Source of the DNA: an uncultured Fulvivirga sp.
GTDB taxonomy: Bacteria; Bacteroidota; Bacteroidia; Cytophagales; Cyclobacteriaceae
DNA: 64,000 bases
NCBI GenBank assembly: GCA_947500555.1
Contig: CANMSE010000008.1
Span: 1-64,000 of the forward strand
Direction of reading: 5' to 3'
In this document: piece by piece, positions 43,590-52,101 of the stretch
Position numbering within the stretch: the stretch's first letter is position 1
Layout of the letters: the number at the start of each line of letters is the position of its first letter
Notes under the pieces: model-generated
Seen by the model: the letters and a program-made list of their open reading frames with translations, nothing else
What the model was told of the DNA's origin: nothing
Databases searched by the model: none
Position numbers and translations under genes: made by a program

Positions 43590-45144
43590 CGGCCAATAAG
43601 TAAAATTTAAAATTAAAGGGATCAAATTCCTCTAAGAGCATTTCAATAAAGTCAGGATTTTCACGATAAAACAATAGAAAATTCTCTGTGCGTTCCTGCA
43701 GGGAATTATTAGGAAATAAAAATGATAAAACAGCATCAATCTGATTTAGCTTATCAGATTGCTTCCTTTTTTCTGCTCTTACAAATTTCTTTTCTATTGT
43801 TTTCAGTCTCGACTTGGTACGTTGAGCCTGTGCTTCAACATGAGCTATCAACGTTTCATCTATTCCTTCTGCTTGTGCCCTTACCTCATCAAATAGCTCC
43901 AATATCTTCTTCGTTTGTCCGTTTAGCAAAATATCTTCACTAGAATATTTTAGAGCAATTTTCCTATGCAATTCATGTTCAGGTTCGAAGAACTCCTCCC
44001 ATTTTAGTTGAGTTTTATCAACTTTTTTTATCACGTGATCCGGTACTATGGCAGCAAAATTTCTCGGCATGAGCAGTGGAAAATTTACTTTGTAATAATC
44101 AAAAATACCTTTTAACTGAAACCAATAAGCCACTTCCGATGGTCCTCCTATGTAGGCTAAATTGGGTAATATCATCTCTTGATAGAGTGGCCTTAAAATA
44201 ACATTAGGGCTGAATTGTTCTGGCTGCTCTTCTAGCTTTTTAAGTAACTCATCTTTAGTAAACGAAACATCAGTTTCTAAAACTTCATATTTATTTCCTT
44301 TTCTTTCTATACGTTCTCGTGTGTTTCCTTCAAGGTAGAAAAAATTGATATCTCGCGGGTAAACTTGTGTTTTATAGCCTAATTTTTCCAGCCTTTCAGT
44401 GGTTGAGTCGACCAATCCTTTAGCGGAATGGTTCAACAAATCGTCTTTTATAACTTCACCAAAAAGCTGCTTTAATGAATTATCATCAGCATCGATAACC
44501 ACTATACCCTCATCTCCAAATAACTCATTGATATATTTTAAACATGCCTCCGAAAGTTTTGAAGAACTGCTATAAGCATCTTTAAATAATTGAGGAGTAC
44601 CAGGCACCTCATTGGCCACAGCTAATAAAGTAGAAGGATCAAATCTGCCAACAGCTCCTTTCTGATCAGTATTCCATTTGTACTTCTTACCTTCCAGCAC
44701 AAAATGATCTATTTCATCAAAATCATGATCTTCCGAAGCCATCCAATAAACCGGAATAAAGTTATAATCGGGGTACGCTTCTGATAATTGCTTACAGGTG
44801 GCTATCACCGTAACAATTTTATAAATGAAATATAAAGGGCCTGTAAAAATATTTAATTGATGGCCTGTGGTGATGGTAAATGTGTTGTCTTGTGAAAGCA
44901 GACTGATGTTATTATCGGTCGCTGGGGAGGTGCTAATTTGTTTATATTGATCGCTAAGTACCTGACAAAGAGTTTTTCGATTTTCAGTACTAAACCGTTT
45001 ATCAGCTATCTGTTTCTTGAAATTCTCGACTAATGGAAAAGAGGTGTAAAAGTCTTCGAGTTTCTCATTTTTCTGTTCGATATAGTCTAAAAATAAATCA
45101 GAAAACTTATTCGTCTCCCTTAATGATATTGTCGCTAACTTCAT
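43582..45144 (-). CDS. bshC: Bacillithiol biosynthesis cysteine-adding enzyme BshC
   Basis: 520 residues, family-typical length. BshC is thought to add cysteine to glucosaminyl-malate, the last step of bacillithiol synthesis. Diagnostic segments include 'TITTGHQLNIFTGPLYFIYKI', 'FIPVYWMASEDHDFDEI', 'VILRPLYQEMILPNLAYIGGPSEVAYW' (given in parts here as landmarks) and a long C-terminal coiled coil. It lies in the rimO-bshC-cyclo-ligase operon, 12 bases after rimO. Together with YtxJ at 29.9 kb it shows that the organism uses bacillithiol instead of glutathione. Confidence 0.95.
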   Translation of the reverse strand: MKLATISLRETNKFSDLFLDYIEQKNEKLEDFYTSFPLVENFKKQIADKRFSTENRKTLCQVLSDQYKQISTSPATDNNISLLSQDNTFTITTGHQLNIFTGPLYFIYKIVTVIATCKQLSEAYPDYNFIPVYWMASEDHDFDEIDHFVLEGKKYKWNTDQKGAVGRFDPSTLLAVANEVPGTPQLFKDAYSSSSKLSEACLKYINELFGDEGIVVIDADDNSLKQLFGEVIKDDLLNHSAKGLVDSTTERLEKLGYKTQVYPRDINFFYLEGNTRERIERKGNKYEVLETDVSFTKDELLKKLEEQPEQFSPNVILRPLYQEMILPNLAYIGGPSEVAYWFQLKGIFDYYKVNFPLLMPRNFAAIVPDHVIKKVDKTQLKWEEFFEPEHELHRKIALKYSSEDILLNGQTKKILELFDEVRAQAEGIDETLIAHVEAQAQRTKSRLKTIEKKFVRAEKRKQSDKLNQIDAVLSFLFPNNSLQERTENFLLFYRENPDFIEMLLEEFDPFNFKFYLLADG

Positions 45145-45156
45145 TGAGTGCTTTTT

Positions 45157-46467
45157 TCAAACAACACTACCATACAGATCAAACTCGGTAGCATCATCAA
45201 TTTGAACGTTTGCAAAATCTCCAAGTCTCAAGTGATCATTCTCAATCTCAATTATGACTTCATTATCTACTTCGGGTGAATCAAATTCGGTTCTGCCAAT
45301 AAAGGCACCTCCCTCAACTCGATCAATGAGCGTCTTGAAGGTTTTTCCTATTTTCTCCTGATTTAATTCAAAAGAGATTTTTTCCTGTAATTCCATAACG
45401 GCATTCGCTCTTTCTTGTTTCACTTCTTCAGGGACATCATCTTTGAAATTATGGGCATGTGTATTCTCCTCGTGTGAATAGGTAAATATTCCAAGTCGCT
45501 CAAACCTTGATCGCTCTACAAAATCATACATCTCCTGAAAATCTTCATCTGACTCGCCAGGGTAACCAGCAATCAACGTTGTTCTCAAAGCAATTCCTGG
45601 CACTTTATCCCTTATTGTATTTATCAATTCCTCTTGCTTTTCCCTGGTCGTGCCTCTCCTCATTGCCTTCAGTACATTTGTTGATCCATGTTGCAATGGC
45701 ATATCAAGGTAATTACATATATTTTTCCTTTCTCTCATTACATCTAAAATATCTAAAGGAAAACCGGTTGGGAAAGCATAGTGGAGGCGTATCCATTCAA
45801 TTCCTTCGACATCTGAAAGCCTTGTAAGTAACTCGGCTAGATTTCTTTTCTTATAAATATCAAGTCCATAATAAGTTGAATCCTGAGCGATCAATAACAA
45901 TTCTTTAGTGCCATTTTTAACCAGATTCTTAGCTTCTAATTCAAGTTCTTCAATGGGTTTGGAAATATGCTTACCACGCATAAGTGGAATTGCACAAAAC
46001 GAACAAGGTCGGTCACAACCTTCTGCTATTTTAACATAAGCATAGTGACCAGCAGAGGTCAATACCCGCTCTCCAACAAGTTCCTTTTTATAGTCCGCTT
46101 TAAATCTTTTAAGAAGCAACGGCAAGTCTCGTGTCCCAAAAAAGGCATCTACCTGAGGGATTTCTTTTTCAAGATCATCTTTATAACGCTGCGATAGGCA
46201 TCCCGTAACATATAACTTTTCTACTAACCCCTCCGATTTGGCATCCGCATATCTCAAAATTGTGTCAATTGACTCTTGCTTCGCATTATCGATAAAACCG
46301 CAAGTATTAACTATAACTATATTGGCATCATCTTCCTTAGCCTCATGAGTGGTATCTATGCTATTACCTTTTAATTGGGTCAACATTACCTCTGAATCCA
46401 CCAAATTTTTAGAGCAACCTAACGTTACAATATTAACTTTATCCTTCTTTCTCGTCCTTGTTTTCAC
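45157..46467 (-). CDS. rimO: Ribosomal protein S12 methylthiotransferase RimO
   Basis: 436 residues starting with GTG. This radical-SAM enzyme methylthiolates an Asp of ribosomal protein S12. The three domains are present: UPF0004 with cysteines in 'VTLGCSKNLVDSE', 'VNTCGFI' and 'VTGCLSQRY' (auxiliary cluster); radical SAM with 'CDRPCSFCAIP'; and TRAM at the C-terminus ('GGAFIGRTEFDSPEVDNEV'). The Ser-Lys-Asn-Leu-Val sequence after the first Cys separates RimO from MiaB. First gene of an operon with bshC and the cyclo-ligase, divergent from the DUF6452 gene. Confidence 0.96.
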   Translation of the reverse strand: MKTRTRKKDKVNIVTLGCSKNLVDSEVMLTQLKGNSIDTTHEAKEDDANIVIVNTCGFIDNAKQESIDTILRYADAKSEGLVEKLYVTGCLSQRYKDDLEKEIPQVDAFFGTRDLPLLLKRFKADYKKELVGERVLTSAGHYAYVKIAEGCDRPCSFCAIPLMRGKHISKPIEELELEAKNLVKNGTKELLLIAQDSTYYGLDIYKKRNLAELLTRLSDVEGIEWIRLHYAFPTGFPLDILDVMRERKNICNYLDMPLQHGSTNVLKAMRRGTTREKQEELINTIRDKVPGIALRTTLIAGYPGESDEDFQEMYDFVERSRFERLGIFTYSHEENTHAHNFKDDVPEEVKQERANAVMELQEKISFELNQEKIGKTFKTLIDRVEGGAFIGRTEFDSPEVDNEVIIEIENDHLRLGDFANVQIDDATEFDLYGSVV

Positions 46468-46486
46468 TTCGCCTCTATTTAAGCTG

Positions 46487-46494
46487 CAAAATTA
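46487..46494 (-). promoter_or_regulatory. Candidate -7 box of rimO
   Basis: TAATTTTG on the minus strand, with its first base 27 bases upstream of the GTG start. No clear TTTG is visible at -33. Confidence 0.4.
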
Positions 46495-46533
46495 AGAAAA
46501 ATAAAATTGCTTCTTGGTTGTTGAGGGTTAGGC

Positions 46534-46541
46534 TATATTTG
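46534..46541 (+). promoter_or_regulatory. TAnnTTTG box exactly six bases before the DUF6452 start
   Basis: TATATTTG, then CAATCA, then GTG at 46548. The spacing equals that at the TonB receptor, FAD reductase and RIC genes. It also selects GTG 46548 as the start of a lipoprotein frame that has no ATG. Confidence 0.6.
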
Positions 46542-46547
46542 CAATCA

Positions 46548-47015
46548 GTGATAAAATTTATCTTAAAATATTCTTCTTTAGCCATTGTTATATTACTTAC
46601 AGCTTGCACCGAACCAGACTGTATTGATAAAGGTGGTGAATTCATCGGTATTGGTTTCTATGACGAGCAAACTGGAGAGGTAGAGGAGATAAGAATCAAT
46701 TCCTTACAACTCGAGGGTATAGATTCTTTACTGGCTTCGGAAGTAGATAATGTAGCTGCTGTTATACTGCCTATAAACCCTGATACCGACCAACTGACGG
46801 CCTATTTCGATACAGAATTTGGCAGAGATACACTAGTTATTGGTTATGAGCGAACTGTAAGCCTCATTTCTGAAGATTGTGGAGCCGAAATCATATTTAA
46901 TAGTGTTAGTATAGTTCGAAATGATTTTGATTCAATAAGTGTAGTCAACACTTCCACAGAGTTAAATTTTTTAGATGCAACCTCGTTCAATGAGAACATT
47001 CGTATTTTTAATTAG
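46548..47015 (+). CDS. DUF6452-family lipoprotein
   Basis: 155 residues from GTG, with a basic-hydrophobic signal and lipobox ending LLTAC (Cys20). The mature part begins 'TEPDCIDKGGEFIGIGFYDEQTGEVEEI', rich in acidic residues, with a second and third Cys that could form a disulfide. The pattern fits DUF6452, a short Bacteroidetes lipoprotein usually followed by a DUF6048 gene, as here. The function is unknown. The frame extends upstream to TTG 46458, but that part overlaps the divergent rimO start and has no homology features. It overlaps the DUF6048 gene by 26 bases. Confidence 0.8.
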   Translation: MIKFILKYSSLAIVILLTACTEPDCIDKGGEFIGIGFYDEQTGEVEEIRINSLQLEGIDSLLASEVDNVAAVILPINPDTDQLTAYFDTEFGRDTLVIGYERTVSLISEDCGAEIIFNSVSIVRNDFDSISVVNTSTELNFLDATSFNENIRIFN

Positions 47016-47697
47016 TCTGGGTTTAATTACCCACTCTCACACAGCATTTTCTCAATTAGATTCTGTTTACAACGATAGCACATGGCATAAACAAAGATTT
47101 ATTCCTACAGGAGTTAGAATTGGTCTTGATGCTATTAGCCTAGGTCAGGTCTTTGGCAGCAGTGATATAAAGCAATGGAAATTGGCCGCGGATGTAGACT
47201 TTTATCGTTACTTCTTAAATTTCGAATTTGGCACTTTTGAACGCCAATGGAATACCTCATCTTCTGTCTATAATAACGAAGGAACCTATTTTAAGATTGG
47301 ACCTGATATCAACCTTTTACATCGCGACCCTGATCAAAGCGCACTGTTCTTTGGCATACGCTATGCCATATCAAACTATAAAGACGAAATATCTTTTACT
47401 ACTAATAATGATTTTTGGGGTAATAGCACTGCCTTCGAAGAAAATAGAGATCTGACCAGTAGTTGGTTTGAAATGACAACAGGATTAAAAGTAAAACTCT
47501 ATAAATGGGTTTGGTCCGGATACACCGCAAGATTTAAGTTTAGAGTCAATGAAACCTATAGTGCGAATGACCTAGTACCACATTGGATTCCTGGATACGG
47601 TCTTGCACAGGAGGAGTCCCAATGGGGTTTCGAATATTATTTGATATTTCGAATACCTTTCAAACAGTACATTCCTGCTCCAAAGAAAAAGAGTTGA
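46990..47697 (+). CDS. DUF6048-family outer-membrane protein
   Basis: 235 residues from the ATG of MRTFVFLISLGLITHSHTAFSQ, a clear signal peptide; an ATG five codons upstream is possible. The mature part has regular amphipathic strands with aromatic ends ('FYRYFLNFEFGTFERQW', 'GIRYAISNYKDEI', 'YLIFRIPFKQYIP'), as expected for a small outer-membrane barrel. The pairing with the DUF6452 lipoprotein is conserved in Bacteroidetes, which suggests one envelope function. Its stop codon abuts the stop of the convergent ftsY gene with no base between (47697/47698), leaving no room for a separate terminator. Confidence 0.8.
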   Translation: MRTFVFLISLGLITHSHTAFSQLDSVYNDSTWHKQRFIPTGVRIGLDAISLGQVFGSSDIKQWKLAADVDFYRYFLNFEFGTFERQWNTSSSVYNNEGTYFKIGPDINLLHRDPDQSALFFGIRYAISNYKDEISFTTNNDFWGNSTAFEENRDLTSSWFEMTTGLKVKLYKWVWSGYTARFKFRVNETYSANDLVPHWIPGYGLAQEESQWGFEYYLIFRIPFKQYIPAPKKKS

Positions 47698-48654
47698 TTA
47701 TTTGTTAAAAAGTGAATCGACAAATTCAGCTCGATTAAAGACTTGCAGATCGTCCACTTTTTCTCCCACCCCAATATATTTTACAGGTATTTTAAATTCA
47801 TTAGAAATACCAATTACTACACCTCCTTTAGCCGTACCATCTAATTTGGTTATAGCCATTGAAGTGACTTCAGTAGCCTTCGTGAATTCCCTAGCCTGGA
47901 TCATTGCATTTTGACCTGTACTCCCATCTAAAACGAGCATAACATCATGTGGTGCCTGTTCTACGAATTTCTGCATCACTCGCTTGATTTTCGTCAACTC
48001 ATTCATCAAATTGACTTTATTATGAAGTCGCCCTGCAGTATCAATTATTACTACGTCAGCATTATTTTGAACACCATATTCCACGGCTTCAAAGGCAACT
48101 GCCGAAGGATCAGTATTCATACCTTTGGCAATAACCGGTACGCCAACTCGCTCACCCCATAATTTTAACTGATCAACCGCTGCTGCACGAAATGTATCTG
48201 CCGCTCCAAGTACGACATTGTAACCTACATTTTTATACTGTGCTGAGAGCTTACCTATTGTAGTAGTCTTACCTACACCATTTACACCAACCACCATGAT
48301 AACATGTGGTTTGCTTTCGCTGGGTAGGCTAAAGTCCTTTAAGTCCTGAACATTATTTTCAGATAATAGCCCCGCAATCTCTTCTTTTAAGATGGTATCC
48401 AGTTCATCAACTCCAAGGTATTTATCTTTAGCTACGCGCTCCTCAATACGTTGTATGATTTTTATTGTCGTATCTACTCCTACATCAGAAGTAATGAGCA
48501 CTTCCTCTAACTCATCTAAAACTTCATCATCTACTTTGGATTTACCAACAACAGCTTTCCCCAACTTTGTAAAAAAGTTCTCTTTAGTTTTTTCCAACCC
48601 TTTATCTAGGGACTCCTTTTTTTCTTTTGAGAATAATCCACCGAATAGTGCCAT
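47698..48654 (-). CDS. ftsY: Signal recognition particle receptor FtsY
   Basis: 318 residues. FtsY docks SRP-ribosome complexes at the inner membrane. It has the short basic N-terminus of forms that lack the long acidic A domain. The NG domain follows: G1 'GVNGVGKTTTIGKL' near residue 120, 'DTFRAAAVDQLKLW', 'VIIDTAGRLHNK', 'TKLDGTAKGG' and the C-terminal 'GVGEKVDDLQVF'. It is separated from the ribosomal-protein operon upstream by an intrinsic terminator, yet only 83 bases lie between them, so readthrough may contribute to expression. Confidence 0.97.
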   Translation of the reverse strand: MALFGGLFSKEKKESLDKGLEKTKENFFTKLGKAVVGKSKVDDEVLDELEEVLITSDVGVDTTIKIIQRIEERVAKDKYLGVDELDTILKEEIAGLLSENNVQDLKDFSLPSESKPHVIMVVGVNGVGKTTTIGKLSAQYKNVGYNVVLGAADTFRAAAVDQLKLWGERVGVPVIAKGMNTDPSAVAFEAVEYGVQNNADVVIIDTAGRLHNKVNLMNELTKIKRVMQKFVEQAPHDVMLVLDGSTGQNAMIQAREFTKATEVTSMAITKLDGTAKGGVVIGISNEFKIPVKYIGVGEKVDDLQVFNRAEFVDSLFNK

Positions 48655-48684
48655 GACTTGAGTGATTTAGAAGTATAAATAAAA

Positions 48685-48708
48685 CAAAAAAGTCCCTAGT
48701 GGGACTTT
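48685..48708 (-). terminator. Intrinsic terminator after the L28-L33-DUF4295 operon
   Basis: On the minus strand: AAAGTCCC, loop ACTA, GGGACTTT, then TTGTTTTATT. The stem has 8 perfect pairs. It lies 30 bases after the DUF4295 stop and 31 bases before the ftsY start. Confidence 0.82.
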
Positions 48709-48737
48709 CGAAATAATAATATTTTTGAAAAAGATAT

Positions 48738-48890
48738 TTATTTAGCTAAAGTATCTTTTACCTGATCAAGAGTTACAATTTCTTCTTTGAAAGTATAAGC
48801 ACCAGTCTTATCAGACTTTACTGCTCTAATAACTTTCGCGAAATTTTTTCCCTCTTTTTTCTGAAGTGATGCTACAACTTTCTTAGCCAT
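48738..48890 (-). CDS. DUF4295 small basic protein
   Basis: A 50-residue frame that is easy to miss. It starts 'MAKKVVASLQKKEGKNFAKVI' (first residues), continues through a Lys-rich middle, and ends 'VTLDQVKDTLAK'. It has the size and charge of a ribosomal accessory protein. DUF4295 genes follow rpmG in most Bacteroidetes, exactly as here, only two bases after the L33 stop. It probably binds the ribosome. No signal peptide or Cys. Confidence 0.88.
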   Translation of the reverse strand: MAKKVVASLQKKEGKNFAKVIRAVKSDKTGAYTFKEEIVTLDQVKDTLAK

Positions 48891-48892
48891 AA

Positions 48893-49075
48893 TTACTTAA
48901 TTTCTTTGTGAACAGTCATTTTCTTTAAGATTGGATTGAATTTTTTCAACTCCAATCGGTCAGTGGTGTTCTTCCTGTTTTTTGTAGTAATATATCTTGA
49001 AGTGCCTGGCTTGCCACTATTCTTATGCTCTGTGCACTCTAATATTACTTGAACTCTATTGCCTTTCTTTGCCAT
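48893..49075 (-). CDS. rpmG: 50S ribosomal protein L33
   Basis: 60 residues, 'MAKKGNRVQVILECTEHKNSG' at the N-terminus and 'TTDRLELKKFNPILKKMTVHKEIK' at the end, a clear L33. Only one Cys remains in the first zinc-pair position and the second pair is absent, so this is the zinc-free (C-minus) form. It lies between L28 and DUF4295 with 2- and 22-base gaps. Confidence 0.96.
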   Translation of the reverse strand: MAKKGNRVQVILECTEHKNSGKPGTSRYITTKNRKNTTDRLELKKFNPILKKMTVHKEIK

Positions 49076-49097
49076 TGTATTCGTTATTTATACTCGG

Positions 49098-49337
49098 TTA
49101 TACTAATGTATTTCCGTTAGCTCTAGCTTTTTTCAAAACAGCTGTGATGCCATTTTTATTTATTGTTCTTATCGCTGAAGTCGAAACTTTCAACGTCACC
49201 CATTTATCTTCTTCAGGGATATAGAATCTCTTTTTCTGAAGATTTGGATAGAATTTACGCTTCGTTTTATTGTTTGCGTGAGAAACATTGTTTCCAACTT
49301 GAGGTCTCTTCCCTGTGATCTGGCAAACTCGTGACAT
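49098..49337 (-). CDS. rpmB: 50S ribosomal protein L28
   Basis: 79 residues: 'MSRVCQITGKRPQVGNNVSHANNKTKRKFYPNLQ' opens the family pattern and 'TLKVSTSAIRTINKNG' closes it. One Cys occurs near the N-terminus and the CxxC pair is missing, again the zinc-free form, matching L33. First gene of the L28-L33-DUF4295 operon. I found no perfect -7 box upstream; ATATTTG sequences near 49380-49430 lack one base of the consensus. Confidence 0.96.
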   Translation of the reverse strand: MSRVCQITGKRPQVGNNVSHANNKTKRKFYPNLQKKRFYIPEEDKWVTLKVSTSAIRTINKNGITAVLKKARANGNTLV

Positions 49338-49458
49338 CTTCTTATAAAATTATATTAATATTATCCCCAATAATTTTGGGTCTGCAAATATCGAAAAAAG
49401 TAATTTAATTCCCAAAATAGAATTGCAAATATTATTTACACAGTAACCACCTTTCTTT

Positions 49459-49486
49459 TTTGAGGAGGGCAAATTTAGTAGTTTTG
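49459..49486 (+). promoter_or_regulatory. Promoter of ornithine aminotransferase gene
   Basis: TTTG at 49459-49462 and TAGTTTTG at 49479-49486. The spacer is 16 bases, slightly shorter than usual. The leader to ATG 49527 would be about 35 bases. Confidence 0.55.
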
Positions 49487-49526
49487 AGGTTCAAAATATT
49501 TCTTGATTACTATATAATTTAAAAAG

Positions 49527-50804
49527 ATGATCGAAGCTCTTACTTCCAGCCAACAAGCAATTGAATTAGAAGATAAATATGGTGCGCATAACTATCATCC
49601 GTTGCCAGTAGTATTGGCTAAAGGTGAAGGTGTTCATGTATGGGATGTAGAAGGGAAAAAGTACTATGATTTCTTGTCATCTTATAGTGCAGTAAATCAA
49701 GGACATTGCCATCCTAAAATAGTCAACGCTTTAAAAACACAGGCTGAGACACTTACGTTGACTTCCAGAGCATTTTATAATGATGTACTAGGCCCCTATG
49801 AAAAGTATCTGACAGAGTATTTTGGATTTGACAAGGTGCTTCCAATGAATACAGGTGCCGAGGCCGTTGAGACGGCTTTGAAAATATGTAGAAAATGGGG
49901 TTATGAGAAAAAAGGTGTTCCTGAAAATAAAGGACAGATTATTGTTTTTGATCAAAATTTCCATGGTAGAACGACCACCATCATTTCTTTTTCAAGTGAT
50001 ATGACTGCGAAAAAGAATTTTGGGCCATTTACTCACGGTTTCATCAAAATTGCTTATAATGATTTGGCTGCCTTGGAAGAGGCTTTACAAAACGAAAACG
50101 TGGTTGGAGTATTGGCAGAACCCATTCAGGGGGAAGCAGGTGTTAATGTGCCTAATGATGATTTTATACCTGGTATTTCAAAATTATGTAAGGAATACAA
50201 CGCCTTATTCATAGCTGATGAAATCCAAACAGGAATTGCTCGAACCGGTAGTTTTTTAGCAGTTTGTGGAAACTGTAATTGTCAAAATCATTGCGAGAGG
50301 CAATCGACTTATACCCGACCGGATCTTGTAATATTAGGTAAGGCTATTTCTGGTGGAGTGTACCCTGTTTCTGCCGTCTTGGCTGATAATCATATTATGG
50401 AGGTGATCACCCCTGGAACTCATGGTTCTACATTTGGCGGGAATCCTCTTGGCTGTGCCGTAGCTATGGCTGCGTTAGAAGTTATAGATGATGAAAATTT
50501 AACTCAAAATGCCAGAAAGTTAGGAGAACTATTTAGAGATAGAATGAACCAGTTCATTAAAACAAATGATTTGGTAGGTCTGGTAAGGGGTAAAGGGTTA
50601 CTCAATGCTATAGTAATCAACGATCATCCTGATAGTTCAACGGCATGGGACATATGCGTTGCCCTTAAGGAAAATGGATTGTTGGCCAAGCCTACTCATG
50701 GTAATATCATTCGCTTTGCTCCTCCTCTAGTGATGACCGAAGAACAACTACATGAGTGCTGTGATATTATTGAAAAGACGATTCGAGATTTTGAACAAAA
50801 GTAA
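49527..50804 (+). CDS. rocD: Ornithine aminotransferase with a Cys-rich insertion
   Basis: 425 residues, about 20 longer than the usual enzyme. It transfers the delta-amino group of ornithine to 2-oxoglutarate using pyridoxal phosphate. The N-terminal 'YGAHNYHPLPVVLAKGEGV' and 'YDFLSSYSAVNQGHCHPKI' are diagnostic for the class-III family. The cofactor site has 'DEIQTGIARTG' and the lysine of 'LVILGKAISGGVYPVSAV'. Between these two is an extra segment with C247-xx-C250-x-C252-xxx-C256, spaced like a metal site, between the 'GSFLAV' strand and the lysine loop. Single gene; it is cytoplasmic. Confidence 0.93.
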   Translation: MIEALTSSQQAIELEDKYGAHNYHPLPVVLAKGEGVHVWDVEGKKYYDFLSSYSAVNQGHCHPKIVNALKTQAETLTLTSRAFYNDVLGPYEKYLTEYFGFDKVLPMNTGAEAVETALKICRKWGYEKKGVPENKGQIIVFDQNFHGRTTTIISFSSDMTAKKNFGPFTHGFIKIAYNDLAALEEALQNENVVGVLAEPIQGEAGVNVPNDDFIPGISKLCKEYNALFIADEIQTGIARTGSFLAVCGNCNCQNHCERQSTYTRPDLVILGKAISGGVYPVSAVLADNHIMEVITPGTHGSTFGGNPLGCAVAMAALEVIDDENLTQNARKLGELFRDRMNQFIKTNDLVGLVRGKGLLNAIVINDHPDSSTAWDICVALKENGLLAKPTHGNIIRFAPPLVMTEEQLHECCDIIEKTIRDFEQK

Positions 50805-50823
50805 TTGCCAACCCGTAGAAACC

Positions 50824-52050
50824 TCAACTAAACAATAATTTGAAGTAAAAGGCTGGCCTTGCCAGCTCTTTTTTTAAGTCCACATTATCAAGCATTGAAG
50901 TAAGAAGTAGCTTTATCGATGAATTATTATTGGCTTTTTTAACAATGAAGTTGAATAGCCTTGGATATTTTAAAAGCTGCTGCAAGGTGCGACCTAGCCT
51001 TAGTTCATTCCACATTTTTTTATAAATGATAGAATCATATCGTTTGTTGAACTTGGCATCATATTGCCCTGACTTATGGCTTTCAATTATATGCTCTGCC
51101 GCGATTCTTCCACTCCTAATGGCATTTCCTATTCCTTCACCTGTAAAGGGGTCAATCAAGCTTGCTGCATCCCCTAAAAGCAGAAATCCATCTCCTGAAA
51201 TAGGTCTTTTTTTTGAACCTATAGGTAAGCCATAACCTTGTATTTCTTCCAGTGGTTCGGCTAGTTTAAAGCGATTTTTAATATTGGGATGCGAATTTAT
51301 AATATCATGTAGCCTCTCTTTAATGTTGACCTTTCTTTTACTCACCTCACTAGAAAGCATCCCCAGTCCAACATTGGCATGACCGTTGGGTAATGGAAAT
51401 ATCCAGAAGTATCCGGGTAAAAGATCATTATAAAAGTGTAACTCGATATGATTTGACGGATGAAAACCAGTCACTCCTTTAAAGTATTGCCTTAACCCGG
51501 CACAGTAATGATGCTTTTCAACTTTTATAGTACCCAATTCACGGTTTACTATAGAATGTGCTCCATCTGCACCTATAATCATTGGTGCAAAGTATTCCTT
51601 ATCTCCTGCTTTTAGTGTCACTCCATCATCATTTCTAGCGATGGCATCTACTTTTGAATTAAGAAAGATTTCAATATTATCTTGCTCTTTAACCTGGTCA
51701 AACCAAAAACTATCAAAATCAATACGTTTAGAAATATACCCTGCTGCCTTCCCATAATTCGGATTAACAAAGTCTATATTCAATTCTCTGCCATTTGGTG
51801 AATAGAATCTTACACCATGTGAGTCTAATTTTTCAGACATCGCTTCAAAAGACTTTCCTAAAGAATCATCTAACCTATAAAATTGATTGACGACATCAGC
51901 GCTTAATGCATCACCACATATTTTGTCTCTTGGAAAAGAACTCTTATCAAATAAACCAATTTTGATGTTTGAATTTCGAAGAGTATACGCGCAAGCACAA
52001 CCTGCGGGACCGGCTCCGACAATGATAAGATCAAATTTTTTAGCGGACAT
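50824..52050 (-). CDS. Geranylgeranyl-reductase-family FAD-dependent oxidoreductase
   Basis: 408 residues from the ATG of MSAKKFDLIIVGAGPAGCA. The Rossmann GxGxxG motif is at residues 11-16. Then come 'FPRDKICGDALS' (the conserved CxD region of the family), 'GADGAHSIVNREL', and 'GDAASLIDPFTGEGIGNAIRSG' (FAD ribityl-binding, shown in part). The family reduces isoprenoid chains or hydroxylates aromatic substrates; menaquinone or lipid saturation is one possibility in Bacteroidetes. No signal peptide. Single gene, divergent from hemB (51 bases). The -7-type box lies exactly six bases before the ATG. Confidence 0.87.
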   Translation of the reverse strand: MSAKKFDLIIVGAGPAGCACAYTLRNSNIKIGLFDKSSFPRDKICGDALSADVVNQFYRLDDSLGKSFEAMSEKLDSHGVRFYSPNGRELNIDFVNPNYGKAAGYISKRIDFDSFWFDQVKEQDNIEIFLNSKVDAIARNDDGVTLKAGDKEYFAPMIIGADGAHSIVNRELGTIKVEKHHYCAGLRQYFKGVTGFHPSNHIELHFYNDLLPGYFWIFPLPNGHANVGLGMLSSEVSKRKVNIKERLHDIINSHPNIKNRFKLAEPLEEIQGYGLPIGSKKRPISGDGFLLLGDAASLIDPFTGEGIGNAIRSGRIAAEHIIESHKSGQYDAKFNKRYDSIIYKKMWNELRLGRTLQQLLKYPRLFNFIVKKANNNSSIKLLLTSMLDNVDLKKELARPAFYFKLLFS

Positions 52051-52056
52051 CAATCT

Positions 52057-52064
52057 CAAAAATA
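52057..52064 (-). promoter_or_regulatory. TAnnTTTG box exactly six bases before the FAD-reductase start
   Basis: TATTTTTG on the minus strand, then AGATTG, then ATG at 52050. TTTG lies 24 bases further upstream, slightly beyond the usual spacing. The box supports ATG 52050 over the longer open frame. Confidence 0.6.
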
Positions 52065-52068
52065 TCAG

Positions 52069-52076
52069 TAAATTTG
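52069..52076 (+). promoter_or_regulatory. Candidate -7 box of hemB
   Basis: TAAATTTG, 33 bases before the hemB ATG. It is only four bases from the divergent reductase box, so the two promoters overlap and may compete. Confidence 0.45.
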
Positions 52077-52101
52077 TTCTCACTATTACAAATCCAGACA
52101 A

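Noticed and set aside
46458..46547. TTG 46458 as start of the DUF6452 lipoprotein
   Set aside because: It overlaps the rimO start and adds 30 residues before the signal sequence; the promoter box supports GTG 46548.
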